A stretch of DNA of 10,757 bases, from the NCBI GenBank assembly GCA_007129695.1, contig SKVA01000287.1, positions 1-10,757 on the forward strand, in the 5' to 3' direction. A program made the translations under genes and the position numbers. Origin of the DNA: Spirochaetaceae bacterium. GTDB lineage: Bacteria; Spirochaetota; Spirochaetia; DSM-27196; SLST01. The notes beneath the pieces are model-generated. The model ran no database searches. It was not told where the DNA came from and worked only from the letters and a program-made list of their open reading frames with translations. Positions 1 to 6,912 of this stretch are shown here, piece after piece (the first letter of the stretch is position 1; every line of letters starts with the position of its first letter).

Positions 1-1
1 C

Positions 2-2749
2 GCGCACCTGGCGGCGCCCGAGAGCCAGATCCCCTTCGTGCACTTCTTCGACGGATTCCGAACGTCGAGCGAGGTCCAGAAGATCGAACAGATCGACTAC
101 GACACGCTCAAGGGTATGCTCGACATGAAGTACGTCGAGGAGTTCCGCGACGGGGCGATGCGACCGGAGAAGCCGTTCATCAAGGTGGGCGCGCAGAATC
201 CTGACGTCTACTTCCAGGGTCGCGAAACCGTCAACAAGTATTACGAGGCGTGCCCGGCGATCGTCGAAAAGTGCATGAAACTCTTCGCGGAGAAGACGGG
301 CAGGGAGTACAAGCTCTTCGAGTACGTCGGTGACCCGAAGGCCGAGAAGATCATCATCGCGATGGGCTCCGGGATCGAGACGATCGAAGAGACGGTCGCC
401 TACCTGAACAAGAACGGCGGCAAGGTCGGCGCGTTGAAGGTGCGGCTCTACCGACCGTGGAGCAGCGAGCACCTGAAGGCGGCGATCCCTGCGAGCGTCA
501 AGAAGATCGCGGTCCTTGACCGGACCAAGGAGCCGGGAGCACCCGGAGAGCCGCTGTGGCTCGACGTGAACGCGGCGCTCCAGAACTCGGGACTCACGAT
601 CATCGGCGGACGCTACGGGCTGTCGAGCAAGGAGTTCACTCCCGCGATGGTCAAGGCGGTCTACGACCACCTTGACGGCGCGTGCACGCACGACTTCACC
701 GTCGGTATCGTCGACGACGTGACGATGAAGTCGCTCGCGGTCGGTGAGGCGATCGACACCGAACAGGAAGGCATCACGCGGTGCAAGTTCTGGGGCTACG
801 GCTCCGACGGAACGGTCAGCGCGAACAAGAACAGCATCAAGATCATCGGCGACGACACCGACCTCTACGCGCAGGGGTACTTCCAGTACGACTCGAACAA
901 GTCGGGCGGATGGACGGTCAGCCACCTGCGCTTCGGCAAGAAGCCGATCCACAGCGAGTACCTCCTCACGAAGGCCGAGTTCATTGCGCTGCACCGCAGC
1001 CAGTACATCGGTCAGTTCGACATCCTCGAAGGCATCACCGAAGGCGGCACCTTCCTGCTGAACATCGGCATGGACCCGGAGAAGGTCTTTGCGAAGTTCA
1101 CGAAAGAGATGCAGGAGACGATTCGAGCGAAGAAGGTGAAGGTCTACACGATCGACGCGTCGACGATCGCGAAGGACGTCGGCCTCGGCGGGCGTATCAA
1201 CACGGTCATGCAGACCGCGTTCTTCAAGCTCTCCGGAGTGCTGCCGGCCGATGAGGCGATCGATCTGATCAAGAAGGCGGTCGAAAAGCAGTTCAAGTCG
1301 AAGGGTCGCGAGATCGTGGAGATGAACTGGAAGGCGATCGACGCGGCAATCGACGCGATCAAGGAAGTCCCGATCCCGACCGAGGATGTCGGCGCGACCG
1401 AGACCGCCGACGTGATCCCAGCCGACTCCGATCAGTGGGCAAAGGACATCGTCGACCCGGTCCTCCGCCTCAAGGGCGACTCGATCCCTGTCAGCAAGAT
1501 GTCATACAACGGAACGCTGCCGATCGGCACCAAGCGGCTTGAGAAGCGTGGCAAGGTTGGAAGCATTCCGGTGAAGTGGATGGCAAAGAGCGATCTGGTC
1601 AAGGACATCGACTTCCAGCTCGACACGCCCTACTTCGAGTACCCGGGATCGTGCCAGGGCTGCGGTGAAGTCGCCTACGTCTACATGGTCACGCAGTTGT
1701 TCGGCGACCGGATGCTGATCGCGAACGCGACCGGTTGTTCATCCATCTACGGCGGAACGTTCCCGACCACCCCGTACGTGGCCGATGAGAACGGACGCGG
1801 ACCAACGTGGGCGAACAGCCTCTTCGAAGACAACGCCGAGTACGGGTTCGGGATGAGGCTCGCGATCGACTCGAACCGCGCGCAGCTGAAGACGAACGTA
1901 GAGCAACTCCTGGAGGCGGGCACCGAACCGGCACTCGCGAAGGCGCTGCGCTGGAGCCTGGACAACTGGAAGTCGGTTGGAAAGGATGCCAAGGCGAACG
2001 CCGACACGATCAGGAAGGAACTGCCGGCGGCATTGAAGGCGGCGAAGGGAGAGACCGCGAAGATCGTCGCGAAGATCGTCGAGCTCAAGGACTACTTCAT
2101 CGACAAGAGCGTCTGGTGCTTCGGCGGTGACGGCTGGGCGTACGACATCGGATACGGCGGTCTGGACCACGTGATGGCGTCCGACAAGAACATCAACGTG
2201 CTGGTGATGGACACCGAGGTCTACTCGAATACGGGTGGCCAGGCATCGAAAGCGACGCCGCGCGGCGCGATCGCGAAGTTCGCGGCGAGTGGCAAGAAGA
2301 TGGGCAAGAAGAACCTGGGGCTCATGATGACGACCTACGGTAACGCGTACGTCGCGTCGGTGAACATGCAGGCTGATCGCGATCAGGTACTCAAGGCGGT
2401 GCTCGAGGCCGAGGCGTACGACGGGCCGTCGATCATCATCGCGTACTCGCCGTGTATCGCGCACGGGTACGACATGAAGCTGACCGGTCAGCAGAGCAAG
2501 GCCGCGGCGGCGACCGGCTACTGGCCGATCTACCGGTACAACCCGGCGCTGCGCCTGCAGAACCAGAACCCGTTCGTGTGGGAGAGCGAGGAGCCGACGA
2601 TGGACTTCAAGGAGTACACGCAGGCGGAGATCCGGTACCGCGCGCTCGAACTCGCCCAACCCGAGGAGGCGCTGCGGCTACGCGAACTCGCGATCGAGGA
2701 CAACAAACACCGGTTTGCCGATCTGAAGAAACTCCAGCAGGAGGAGTAG
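2..2749 (+). CDS. nifJ: Pyruvate:ferredoxin (flavodoxin) oxidoreductase, 5'-truncated by window edge; lacks the internal ferredoxin domain
   Basis: Oxidises pyruvate with CoA to acetyl-CoA and CO2, passing electrons to ferredoxin or flavodoxin in the cytoplasm. The reading frame is open to the window edge (base 2), so about 170-190 N-terminal residues of a single-chain PFOR are missing. Seen in order: end of domain I (HFFDGFRTS, ~38-70), the domain II/III region, the gamma-type domain (GQFDILEGITEGGTFLLN, ~1010-1065), the EKR motif (1541-1552), then the TPP/[4Fe-4S] domain. Proximal-cluster cysteines are at 1652, 1661, 1736 and 2453 (CQGCG, ATGCSS, SPCIAHG). The TPP motif GGDGWAYDIG starts at 2123, with DTEVYSNTGGQ downstream. 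Only 33 residues without cysteine separate EKRG from CQGCG, where the family normally carries a two-cluster ferredoxin domain. It ends in a terminator, so it is the last or only gene of its transcript. Confidence 0.96.
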   Translation, partial: AHLAAPESQIPFVHFFDGFRTSSEVQKIEQIDYDTLKGMLDMKYVEEFRDGAMRPEKPFIKVGAQNPDVYFQGRETVNKYYEACPAIVEKCMKLFAEKTGREYKLFEYVGDPKAEKIIIAMGSGIETIEETVAYLNKNGGKVGALKVRLYRPWSSEHLKAAIPASVKKIAVLDRTKEPGAPGEPLWLDVNAALQNSGLTIIGGRYGLSSKEFTPAMVKAVYDHLDGACTHDFTVGIVDDVTMKSLAVGEAIDTEQEGITRCKFWGYGSDGTVSANKNSIKIIGDDTDLYAQGYFQYDSNKSGGWTVSHLRFGKKPIHSEYLLTKAEFIALHRSQYIGQFDILEGITEGGTFLLNIGMDPEKVFAKFTKEMQETIRAKKVKVYTIDASTIAKDVGLGGRINTVMQTAFFKLSGVLPADEAIDLIKKAVEKQFKSKGREIVEMNWKAIDAAIDAIKEVPIPTEDVGATETADVIPADSDQWAKDIVDPVLRLKGDSIPVSKMSYNGTLPIGTKRLEKRGKVGSIPVKWMAKSDLVKDIDFQLDTPYFEYPGSCQGCGEVAYVYMVTQLFGDRMLIANATGCSSIYGGTFPTTPYVADENGRGPTWANSLFEDNAEYGFGMRLAIDSNRAQLKTNVEQLLEAGTEPALAKALRWSLDNWKSVGKDAKANADTIRKELPAALKAAKGETAKIVAKIVELKDYFIDKSVWCFGGDGWAYDIGYGGLDHVMASDKNINVLVMDTEVYSNTGGQASKATPRGAIAKFAASGKKMGKKNLGLMMTTYGNAYVASVNMQADRDQVLKAVLEAEAYDGPSIIIAYSPCIAHGYDMKLTGQQSKAAAATGYWPIYRYNPALRLQNQNPFVWESEEPTMDFKEYTQAEIRYRALELAQPEEALRLRELAIEDNKHRFADLKKLQQEE

Positions 2750-2774
2750 TCCTCCCCCGTCCACGCTATGACAG

Positions 2775-2805
2775 AGCCCGGGCCCACGGCCCGGGCTTTC
2801 TTTTT
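2775..2805 (+). terminator. Rho-independent terminator after PFOR
   Basis: A perfect 10-bp GC-rich stem (AGCCCGGGCC at 2775-2784, GGCCCGGGCT at 2788-2797) closes a 3-nt CAC loop and is followed at once by TTCTTTTT. It lies 25 nt after the PFOR stop codon. It separates PFOR from the following protease gene, which must therefore have its own promoter. Confidence 0.93.
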
Positions 2806-2820
2806 GCCTCGAGCAGAGCG

Positions 2821-2896
2821 CGCGCTTTCAAATCTGTAATCTTGTGGCAATGGTTCTGTAATTCAGGCTATCTACTATCTCCACAAAACAGAGTGT
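2821..2896 (+). promoter_or_regulatory. AT-rich upstream region of htrA with a TCTGTAAT direct repeat
   Basis: This stretch is clearly richer in A/T than the coding sequence around it and lies between the PFOR terminator and the htrA Shine-Dalgarno. The octamer TCTGTAAT occurs at 2833-2840 and again at 2855-2862, 22 bp apart, or about two helical turns. TGTAAT is itself a 5/6 match to a -10 hexamer. I could not settle on one -35/-10 pair: TTGTGG (2842-2847) is too close to the second TGTAAT and too far from TACTAT (2873-2878). A promoter must be here because a strong terminator precedes it. The repeat could be a regulator site or chance. Confidence 0.45.
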
Positions 2897-2902
2897 GGAG
2901 GA
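2897..2902 (+). promoter_or_regulatory. Ribosome binding site of htrA
   Basis: GGAGGA ends 6 nt before the ATG at 2909. It is a near-complete Shine-Dalgarno and fixes the start of the protease gene. Confidence 0.85.
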
Positions 2903-2908
2903 GTTCTG

Positions 2909-4489
2909 ATGAAGCTAACAGGATTTGTGCGGTCAGCGCTTTCGGTTGCCGCGTTCGCCGCGATCGCAGTCGCCGGCGGTTGGCTGGGCTCGCGGTTGTC
3001 GCCGGCGCCTGCGGCCGCGGTGCAACAGGCGTCCGGCGAAGGCTATGTTACGTCGGTAGACCTTCCTGGCGCATCGACCGGGGTAGCTCGGACGTCGATC
3101 GCACCGGTCGAACGCGTGTCGACGATCGCCGCGACCGAACGGCAGAGCGTCGCGCGGGCGTTCCAGGAGCAGTTCAGGGTCGTATCGGAGACAACGATAC
3201 CCGTCATCGTGGAGATCAACGTAGTCAGCCGGGTGCGCCGTGAGGTTCAGGCGTCTCCGTTCGACTTCTTCTTCGGTACGCCTCGTCAACAGCCCGAGGA
3301 ACGCGAGTTCACGCAACGAGGATTGGGCTCGGGAGTCATCGTCGCCCGCGACGGCCACACGGTGTACGTCGTCACAAACGAGCACGTGATCCAGCGGGCG
3401 ACCGAAATCGAGGTCGTCCTTGCCGACGGGAGGCGATTCGACGCGAAGCGGATCGGTGGAGACGACCGTATGGATATCGCGGTAGTCAGCTTCGACACCC
3501 CCGATGAGGTGCCGCTCGCGATCCTTGGCGATTCAGAGGATCTGTTCGTAGGCGACTGGGTATTCGCGGTCGGAAACCCGCTCGGCTTTGAGTCGACGGT
3601 GACCGCAGGCATCGTGAGCGCGAAGGGGAGGCTCCCGTCGGCGGGATCGGGATTGAGCGGCGTGACCGACTACATCCAGACCGACGCGGCGATCAACCGG
3701 GGAAACTCCGGCGGTGCGCTCGTGAACCTGGACGGAGAGGTGGTCGGGATCAACACGTGGATCGCGTCGCAGACCGGCGGGAGCATCGGTCTGGGGTTCG
3801 CGATTCCGATCAACTCGGCGCGTAGGGCGATAACCGACATCATAGCGTCGGGCGAGGTCGCCTACTCGTGGCTCGGCGTCCAGGTGGGAAGCGCGACCGG
3901 CACGGTCGGAGCGGACCTGGGCTGGAGCGGTGATGGCGCGCTCGTGACCGGTGTCTACGCCGACTCGCCGGCGGCGGCGGCGGGCCTCCTGCCGGGTGAC
4001 ATCGTTACGCGCATTGGAGAGAGAACGGTCGGCGACTCGGCCTCTCTTGTCCGCGCGATCGCGGCGATCGAGCCCGGGCGGTCGGTTCGATTTCAGATCA
4101 TCCGTGACGGAGCACCCCGGAGCCTGGCGGTGCAGACGGCGGCGCGCACCGCCGAAAGCGGACAGAACCTGGCGACGCTCTGGCCGGGGATCACGGTTAC
4201 CCCGATCCCCGACGAAGCGCGCGAGCGGCTTGGCGTGGACTCCACGCAGCAGGGCGCGTTGATCGCGAGCGTCGCCGGCGGTTCGCCCGCCGGTGCAAGC
4301 GGACTGCGTCCTGGAGACATCGTGACGGCGATCAACGGTACGACCGTAGGCAACACGCGCGACTTCTACCGCGTGCTCAATGGGACCGACGACGAGGTCC
4401 AGTTCCGCGTGATCCGTGAAGGTCGCCATCTGTTCCTTGGGTTCGTGCGCTCGATGGCGAACCGACAGGTACGTGACGCGCGCGGGTAG
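2909..4489 (+). CDS. htrA: HtrA/DegP-type periplasmic serine protease with two PDZ domains
   Basis: Envelope quality-control protease that degrades or holds misfolded exported proteins. It is 526 aa, a little longer than typical DegP/DegQ. Residues ~8-25 form a hydrophobic segment after a basic N-terminus (signal peptide or membrane anchor; an AAA just before residue 38 could be a cleavage site). A polar linker (~40-85) leads to the chymotrypsin-fold domain. The catalytic triad is complete: His159 (TNEHV), Asp189 (RMDIAVV) and Ser267 (NRGNSGGA). Before His159 sits the LA-loop-like FDFFFGTPRQQPEE (~118-131). PDZ1 spans ~320-410 (SPAAAAGLLPGDIV) and PDZ2 ~425-515 (SPAGASGLRPGDIV). The start is fixed by GGAGGA 6 nt upstream. 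The gene stands alone between a terminator and the next gene's promoter. Which subtype (DegP, DegQ or DegS-like) is not decidable here, but two PDZ domains argue against DegS. Confidence 0.95.
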   Translation: MKLTGFVRSALSVAAFAAIAVAGGWLGSRLSPAPAAAVQQASGEGYVTSVDLPGASTGVARTSIAPVERVSTIAATERQSVARAFQEQFRVVSETTIPVIVEINVVSRVRREVQASPFDFFFGTPRQQPEEREFTQRGLGSGVIVARDGHTVYVVTNEHVIQRATEIEVVLADGRRFDAKRIGGDDRMDIAVVSFDTPDEVPLAILGDSEDLFVGDWVFAVGNPLGFESTVTAGIVSAKGRLPSAGSGLSGVTDYIQTDAAINRGNSGGALVNLDGEVVGINTWIASQTGGSIGLGFAIPINSARRAITDIIASGEVAYSWLGVQVGSATGTVGADLGWSGDGALVTGVYADSPAAAAGLLPGDIVTRIGERTVGDSASLVRAIAAIEPGRSVRFQIIRDGAPRSLAVQTAARTAESGQNLATLWPGITVTPIPDEARERLGVDSTQQGALIASVAGGSPAGASGLRPGDIVTAINGTTVGNTRDFYRVLNGTDDEVQFRVIREGRHLFLGFVRSMANRQVRDARG

Positions 4490-4494
4490 GCCGC

Positions 4495-4530
4495 AGCCCC
4501 ACGGACAGCGCGCGTTGTCCCGATAGGGCT
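4495..4530 (+). terminator. Possible weak terminator / stem-loop after htrA
   Basis: An interrupted inverted repeat starts 5 nt after the htrA stop. AGCCC (4495-4499) pairs with GGGCT (4526-4530), and GGACA (4503-4507) pairs with TGTCC (4516-4520), separated by an internal loop. No T tract follows, so it is at best an inefficient or factor-assisted terminator, or an mRNA 3'-end stabiliser. Confidence 0.35.
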
Positions 4531-4548
4531 GAGTCATCCAGTCCGCCA

Positions 4549-4557
4549 TGCTATACT
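4549..4557 (+). promoter_or_regulatory. Extended -10 promoter of the GH16 gene
   Basis: TGCTATACT is a TGn-extended -10 element whose hexamer TATACT (4552-4557) matches TATAAT at 5 of 6 positions. No good -35 hexamer lies 16-18 bp upstream, as is common for extended -10 promoters. Transcription would start near 4564. The ATG at 4548-4550 overlaps this element and so is unlikely to be the translation start. Confidence 0.55.
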
Positions 4558-4560
4558 CTG

Positions 4561-4584
4561 CCCGCGCCCCCGTGAGGGCGTGGG
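4561..4584 (+). promoter_or_regulatory. Leader hairpin overlapping the GH16 Shine-Dalgarno
   Basis: CCCGCGCCC (4561-4569) pairs with GGGCGTGGG (4576-4584) through nine pairs including one G-U wobble, around a 6-nt loop. The last three G of the 3' arm are also the first part of GGGAG (4582-4586), the likely ribosome binding site for the GTG at 4593. If the transcript starts near 4564, about six pairs of the stem remain. No T tract follows, so it is not a normal terminator. A role in translation control is inference. Confidence 0.3.
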
Positions 4585-4592
4585 AGTTTGCT

Positions 4593-5576
4593 GTGGCAGG
4601 AAGCAGTACGATCCGAAAGAAAGGCCGGCGCCGAGCGATGGTCATTGTGCTCGTTGGCGTGATCGCAGTGACGGGATGCCGATCGAACGCACCGGTTGGG
4701 CGGGCGGGCGGCGGCGTCTTTGGTGAAGGCGTGCCGCCGCGCGACGGATGGTCGCTCGTCTGGCACGACGAGTTCGACGCACGCGAGATCGACAGGCACT
4801 ACTGGGACTTTGACCGCGGCGACGGCAGCGTGGTAGGCATTCCCGGCTGGGGCAATAACGAGTGGCAGTACTACACCGACGACGCGGCGAACGCCGAGCT
4901 GCGCGATGGGCGCCTGGTCATACGCGCGATCGAAGGGCGTCGAATAGACGAGTTCGGTAGCGGACGCTATACGAGCGCAAGGATAGTCACGCGAGGCAGG
5001 GTCGCGTTTCGCTACGGCCGCTTCGAAGCGCGGATGCGCCTCCCGACCGGTCGCGGACTGTGGCCCGCGTTCTGGTTGATGCCCGAGCCGGTGGATCTCG
5101 AGAACGATCCGTTCGCGCGCGCAGGGGTGTACGGCGGATGGGCCGCATCGGGTGAGATCGACATCATGGAGGCTCGCGGCAGCAGACCCGGTGAGGCCAC
5201 GGGGGCGATACACTACGGCGGGCAGTGGCCGCGTAACACGTACCAGAGCGGGACGCATCGCTTTCCGCCGCCAGAGTCGATCGCCGACTTCAACGTGTAC
5301 GCGGTCGAATGGACCCCAACCGAAATCCGCTGGTACGTGAACGATCGGCTCTACTTCCGCGCATCGAACTGGCACAGCGACGGGGCGGACGGAGTGCGCC
5401 GACCGATACCGGCTCCGTTCGATCAACCGTTCCACATCATTGTGAACCTGGCGGTCGGTGGCCACTTCGACGGCTACCCCGATCCCGGCGCCGACTACCT
5501 TCCGGCCGAGATGGAGGTCGACTACGTGCGCGTCTGGCGGTCGAACGATCGGGACACCGCGGGTGTGTCGCGATGA
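4593..5576 (+). CDS. Glycoside hydrolase family 16 lipoprotein, probable endo-beta-1,3-glucanase (laminarinase-like)
   Basis: Predicted to hydrolyse beta-1,3- or mixed-linked glucans at the cell surface or outside. With GTG 4593 as start the protein is 327 aa. Residues RKKGRRR, a short hydrophobic stretch and a VTGC lipobox (Cys29) form a lipoprotein signal. The GH16 core follows: WHDEFD near residue 55, GWGNNEWQYY, RYGRFEARMRLP, WPAFWLMP, the catalytic motif GEIDIMEARG (Glu188 nucleophile, Asp190, Glu193 acid/base) and a closing MEVDYVRVW strand. The extra Met in EIDIME is typical of laminarinase-type GH16 rather than lichenases or carrageenases. No carbohydrate-binding module is present. 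The start is chosen because GGGAG sits 6 nt upstream. ATG 4548 lies inside the promoter, and ATG 4638 would lose the basic n-region. It is convergent with the next gene, 29 bp away, with no clear terminator between. Confidence 0.9.
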   Translation: MAGSSTIRKKGRRRAMVIVLVGVIAVTGCRSNAPVGRAGGGVFGEGVPPRDGWSLVWHDEFDAREIDRHYWDFDRGDGSVVGIPGWGNNEWQYYTDDAANAELRDGRLVIRAIEGRRIDEFGSGRYTSARIVTRGRVAFRYGRFEARMRLPTGRGLWPAFWLMPEPVDLENDPFARAGVYGGWAASGEIDIMEARGSRPGEATGAIHYGGQWPRNTYQSGTHRFPPPESIADFNVYAVEWTPTEIRWYVNDRLYFRASNWHSDGADGVRRPIPAPFDQPFHIIVNLAVGGHFDGYPDPGADYLPAEMEVDYVRVWRSNDRDTAGVSR

Positions 5577-5605
5577 GTCCCGCCGGGAACGGCCCGAACA
5601 GACGG

Positions 5606-6838
5606 CTATTCGATCTGCGAGCGATCGGACTCCGGCGCGCGTAGGCGGAGGCGAGTCCTCGCGACGAAGATGAGCTGCGCGACAATCGCGATGCCCACCG
5701 CGACCATCGCGCCCAGGTACGCCGCGCGCGCGCCGGCCGCTTCGTAGAGCCGCCCGCCCATCAGCGCGCCGCCCACCGATCCGACCGTGAGTAGCGCCTC
5801 GTGGATCGCCATCCGCCGGGTCCGGTCGCTTGCCCCGGCGACCCCGTAGTAGACGCTGAACGTGTAGCTCGTCGCGACCGCGAGCCCGATCAGCGGTAAC
5901 ACGATCGCATAGGCGGGTAGCGAGCCCGCGCCCATCAGTGCGATCAGCAGCGGGACGGTCGCAAGCTGCGCGATGACGATGTGAGCCGGCCTTCCGTGCC
6001 AGCCCACCCACGCGCCGAGCACCCAGAACCCGATGGCCGCGGCCAGGCCGCGCGACAGGAGCAGGATACCGACCGCGCCCTCGGCCAGACCGATCGCCGA
6101 ACGCGCGTGAAGCGGCACGATCACCATCAACGCGCCGAGCACGACGTACGACGACACGAGTCCGATCCACGCGGGATATCGCAGCGTGGTGCTCGCATCG
6201 GCAGCATCGCCGGGCGCAGCGCGACGGTCACGGTGCGTGTCAGCGCGGATCTCCGACAGGAAGATCGACGCGAACAGCACGACCGAGCCGACGGCGCCGA
6301 TCAGCACGGTTCCCACGATGAGCGGCGCGTCGAGCCGCCACTGCGCGAGGAACCCGGCGGCAAGCGGCCCGACGATGACACCAGCGCTCCATGCCAGGTT
6401 GAAGTGTGAAATCCGGCTGTTCAGCTGCCGTCCGTCGAGCGCGGCCGACAGCCAGCCCATGATCGGCGGCCAGAAGAGCGCGAGCGTGAACCCAACGGCA
6501 CCGTACAGGAGGATGACCGCTGCGATCGAGTTTGCCGTGAGCAGCAGCGACAGCAGAGCGACGGCAACCGCGCTCGACACGACCAACGAATAGCGCGGCA
6601 TCATCCGCAGTCCGACCGGCCGCAGCGCGAAACAACCGACGAAGTAGAGCGCGTTGAACGTCGCAGACGCAAGGCCGATCGCGGCAGCGCCGGCTGCGAG
6701 CCGGTCGCGCATGTAGAACACAAGGCCCAGACCTATGATCGTGTACGCGGCCGAGTTCAGCACCGACACGGGGAGTATCACGTGCATGCGCCCGAAGCGT
6801 GACAGAAACGCGCGTGCGGGATGAAGTGGTGTTCTCAT
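5606..6838 (-). CDS. Major facilitator superfamily transporter, substrate unknown
   Basis: 410-residue inner-membrane protein with about 12 hydrophobic helices in two six-helix halves. These are separated by a charged cytoplasmic loop (~198-220, rich in R, D and A). Visible family signs are the SAGVIVGPLAAGFLAQW stretch (~151-167), which resembles the TM5 GPxxGG motif of MFS proteins, and a basic RTRR followed by HEALLTVGSVGGALMGGRLYE in the second half. I see nothing that identifies the substrate; a drug- or sugar-efflux type MFS is possible. The first ATG (6838) would give an 18-residue basic N-terminus before TM1, and a second in-frame ATG is at 6787. Neither has a convincing Shine-Dalgarno, and the promoter just upstream leaves almost no leader for the first one. 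It lies 74 bp downstream of mrpD on the same strand, so read-through from the antiporter operon is also possible. Confidence 0.88.
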   Translation of the reverse strand: MRTPLHPARAFLSRFGRMHVILPVSVLNSAAYTIIGLGLVFYMRDRLAAGAAAIGLASATFNALYFVGCFALRPVGLRMMPRYSLVVSSAVAVALLSLLLTANSIAAVILLYGAVGFTLALFWPPIMGWLSAALDGRQLNSRISHFNLAWSAGVIVGPLAAGFLAQWRLDAPLIVGTVLIGAVGSVVLFASIFLSEIRADTHRDRRAAPGDAADASTTLRYPAWIGLVSSYVVLGALMVIVPLHARSAIGLAEGAVGILLLSRGLAAAIGFWVLGAWVGWHGRPAHIVIAQLATVPLLIALMGAGSLPAYAIVLPLIGLAVATSYTFSVYYGVAGASDRTRRMAIHEALLTVGSVGGALMGGRLYEAAGARAAYLGAMVAVGIAIVAQLIFVARTRLRLRAPESDRSQIE

Positions 6839-6850
6839 TCGGTGAGACCG

Positions 6851-6879
6851 ATACTACGCCGCGACGCGCTCGGTGTCAA
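6851..6879 (-). promoter_or_regulatory. Near-consensus sigma70-type promoter for the MFS gene
   Basis: Reading the minus strand, a perfect TTGACA (6879-6874) is followed after exactly 17 bp by TAGTAT (6856-6851), a 4/6 match to the -10. The predicted start of transcription is near 6844, only about six bases before the ATG at 6838. It sits in the 74-bp gap after mrpD. Confidence 0.65.
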
Positions 6880-6912
6880 AGCCGATCGCCGCCGCGCCGG
6901 AGTACACGACTG

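Noticed and set aside
1860..2095. Helical, Ala/Lys-rich stretch in PFOR between the cluster motif and the TPP motif, considered as an insertion
   Set aside because: Single-chain PFORs normally have a variable charged helical segment here, so it needs no special explanation.
1739..2659. A 306-codon minus-strand open frame inside PFOR
   Set aside because: Arg/Val/Leu-rich with no recognisable family. It lies wholly opposite the conserved TPP domain of PFOR.
3533..4645. A 370-codon minus-strand open frame opposite htrA
   Set aside because: No motif; repeated R/D/A/G composition of antisense GC-rich sequence. It covers the protease and both PDZ domains.
5577..5605. Possible bidirectional terminator between the convergent GH16 and MFS genes
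   Set aside because: Only a 4-bp TCCC/GGGA pairing with a 3-nt loop is present, with no T tract on either strand. Too weak to call.
4551..6170. A 539-codon minus-strand open frame opposite the GH16 gene
   Set aside because: Arg-rich, motif-free translation typical of an antisense frame in GC-rich DNA. The plus strand encodes a clear GH16 catalytic domain, and the 5' part is antisense frame noise within the MFS gene.
6839..6912. Terminator at the end of the antiporter operon
   Set aside because: The sequence is GC-rich, but I find no stem followed by a T tract on the minus strand. Read-through into the MFS gene cannot be excluded.
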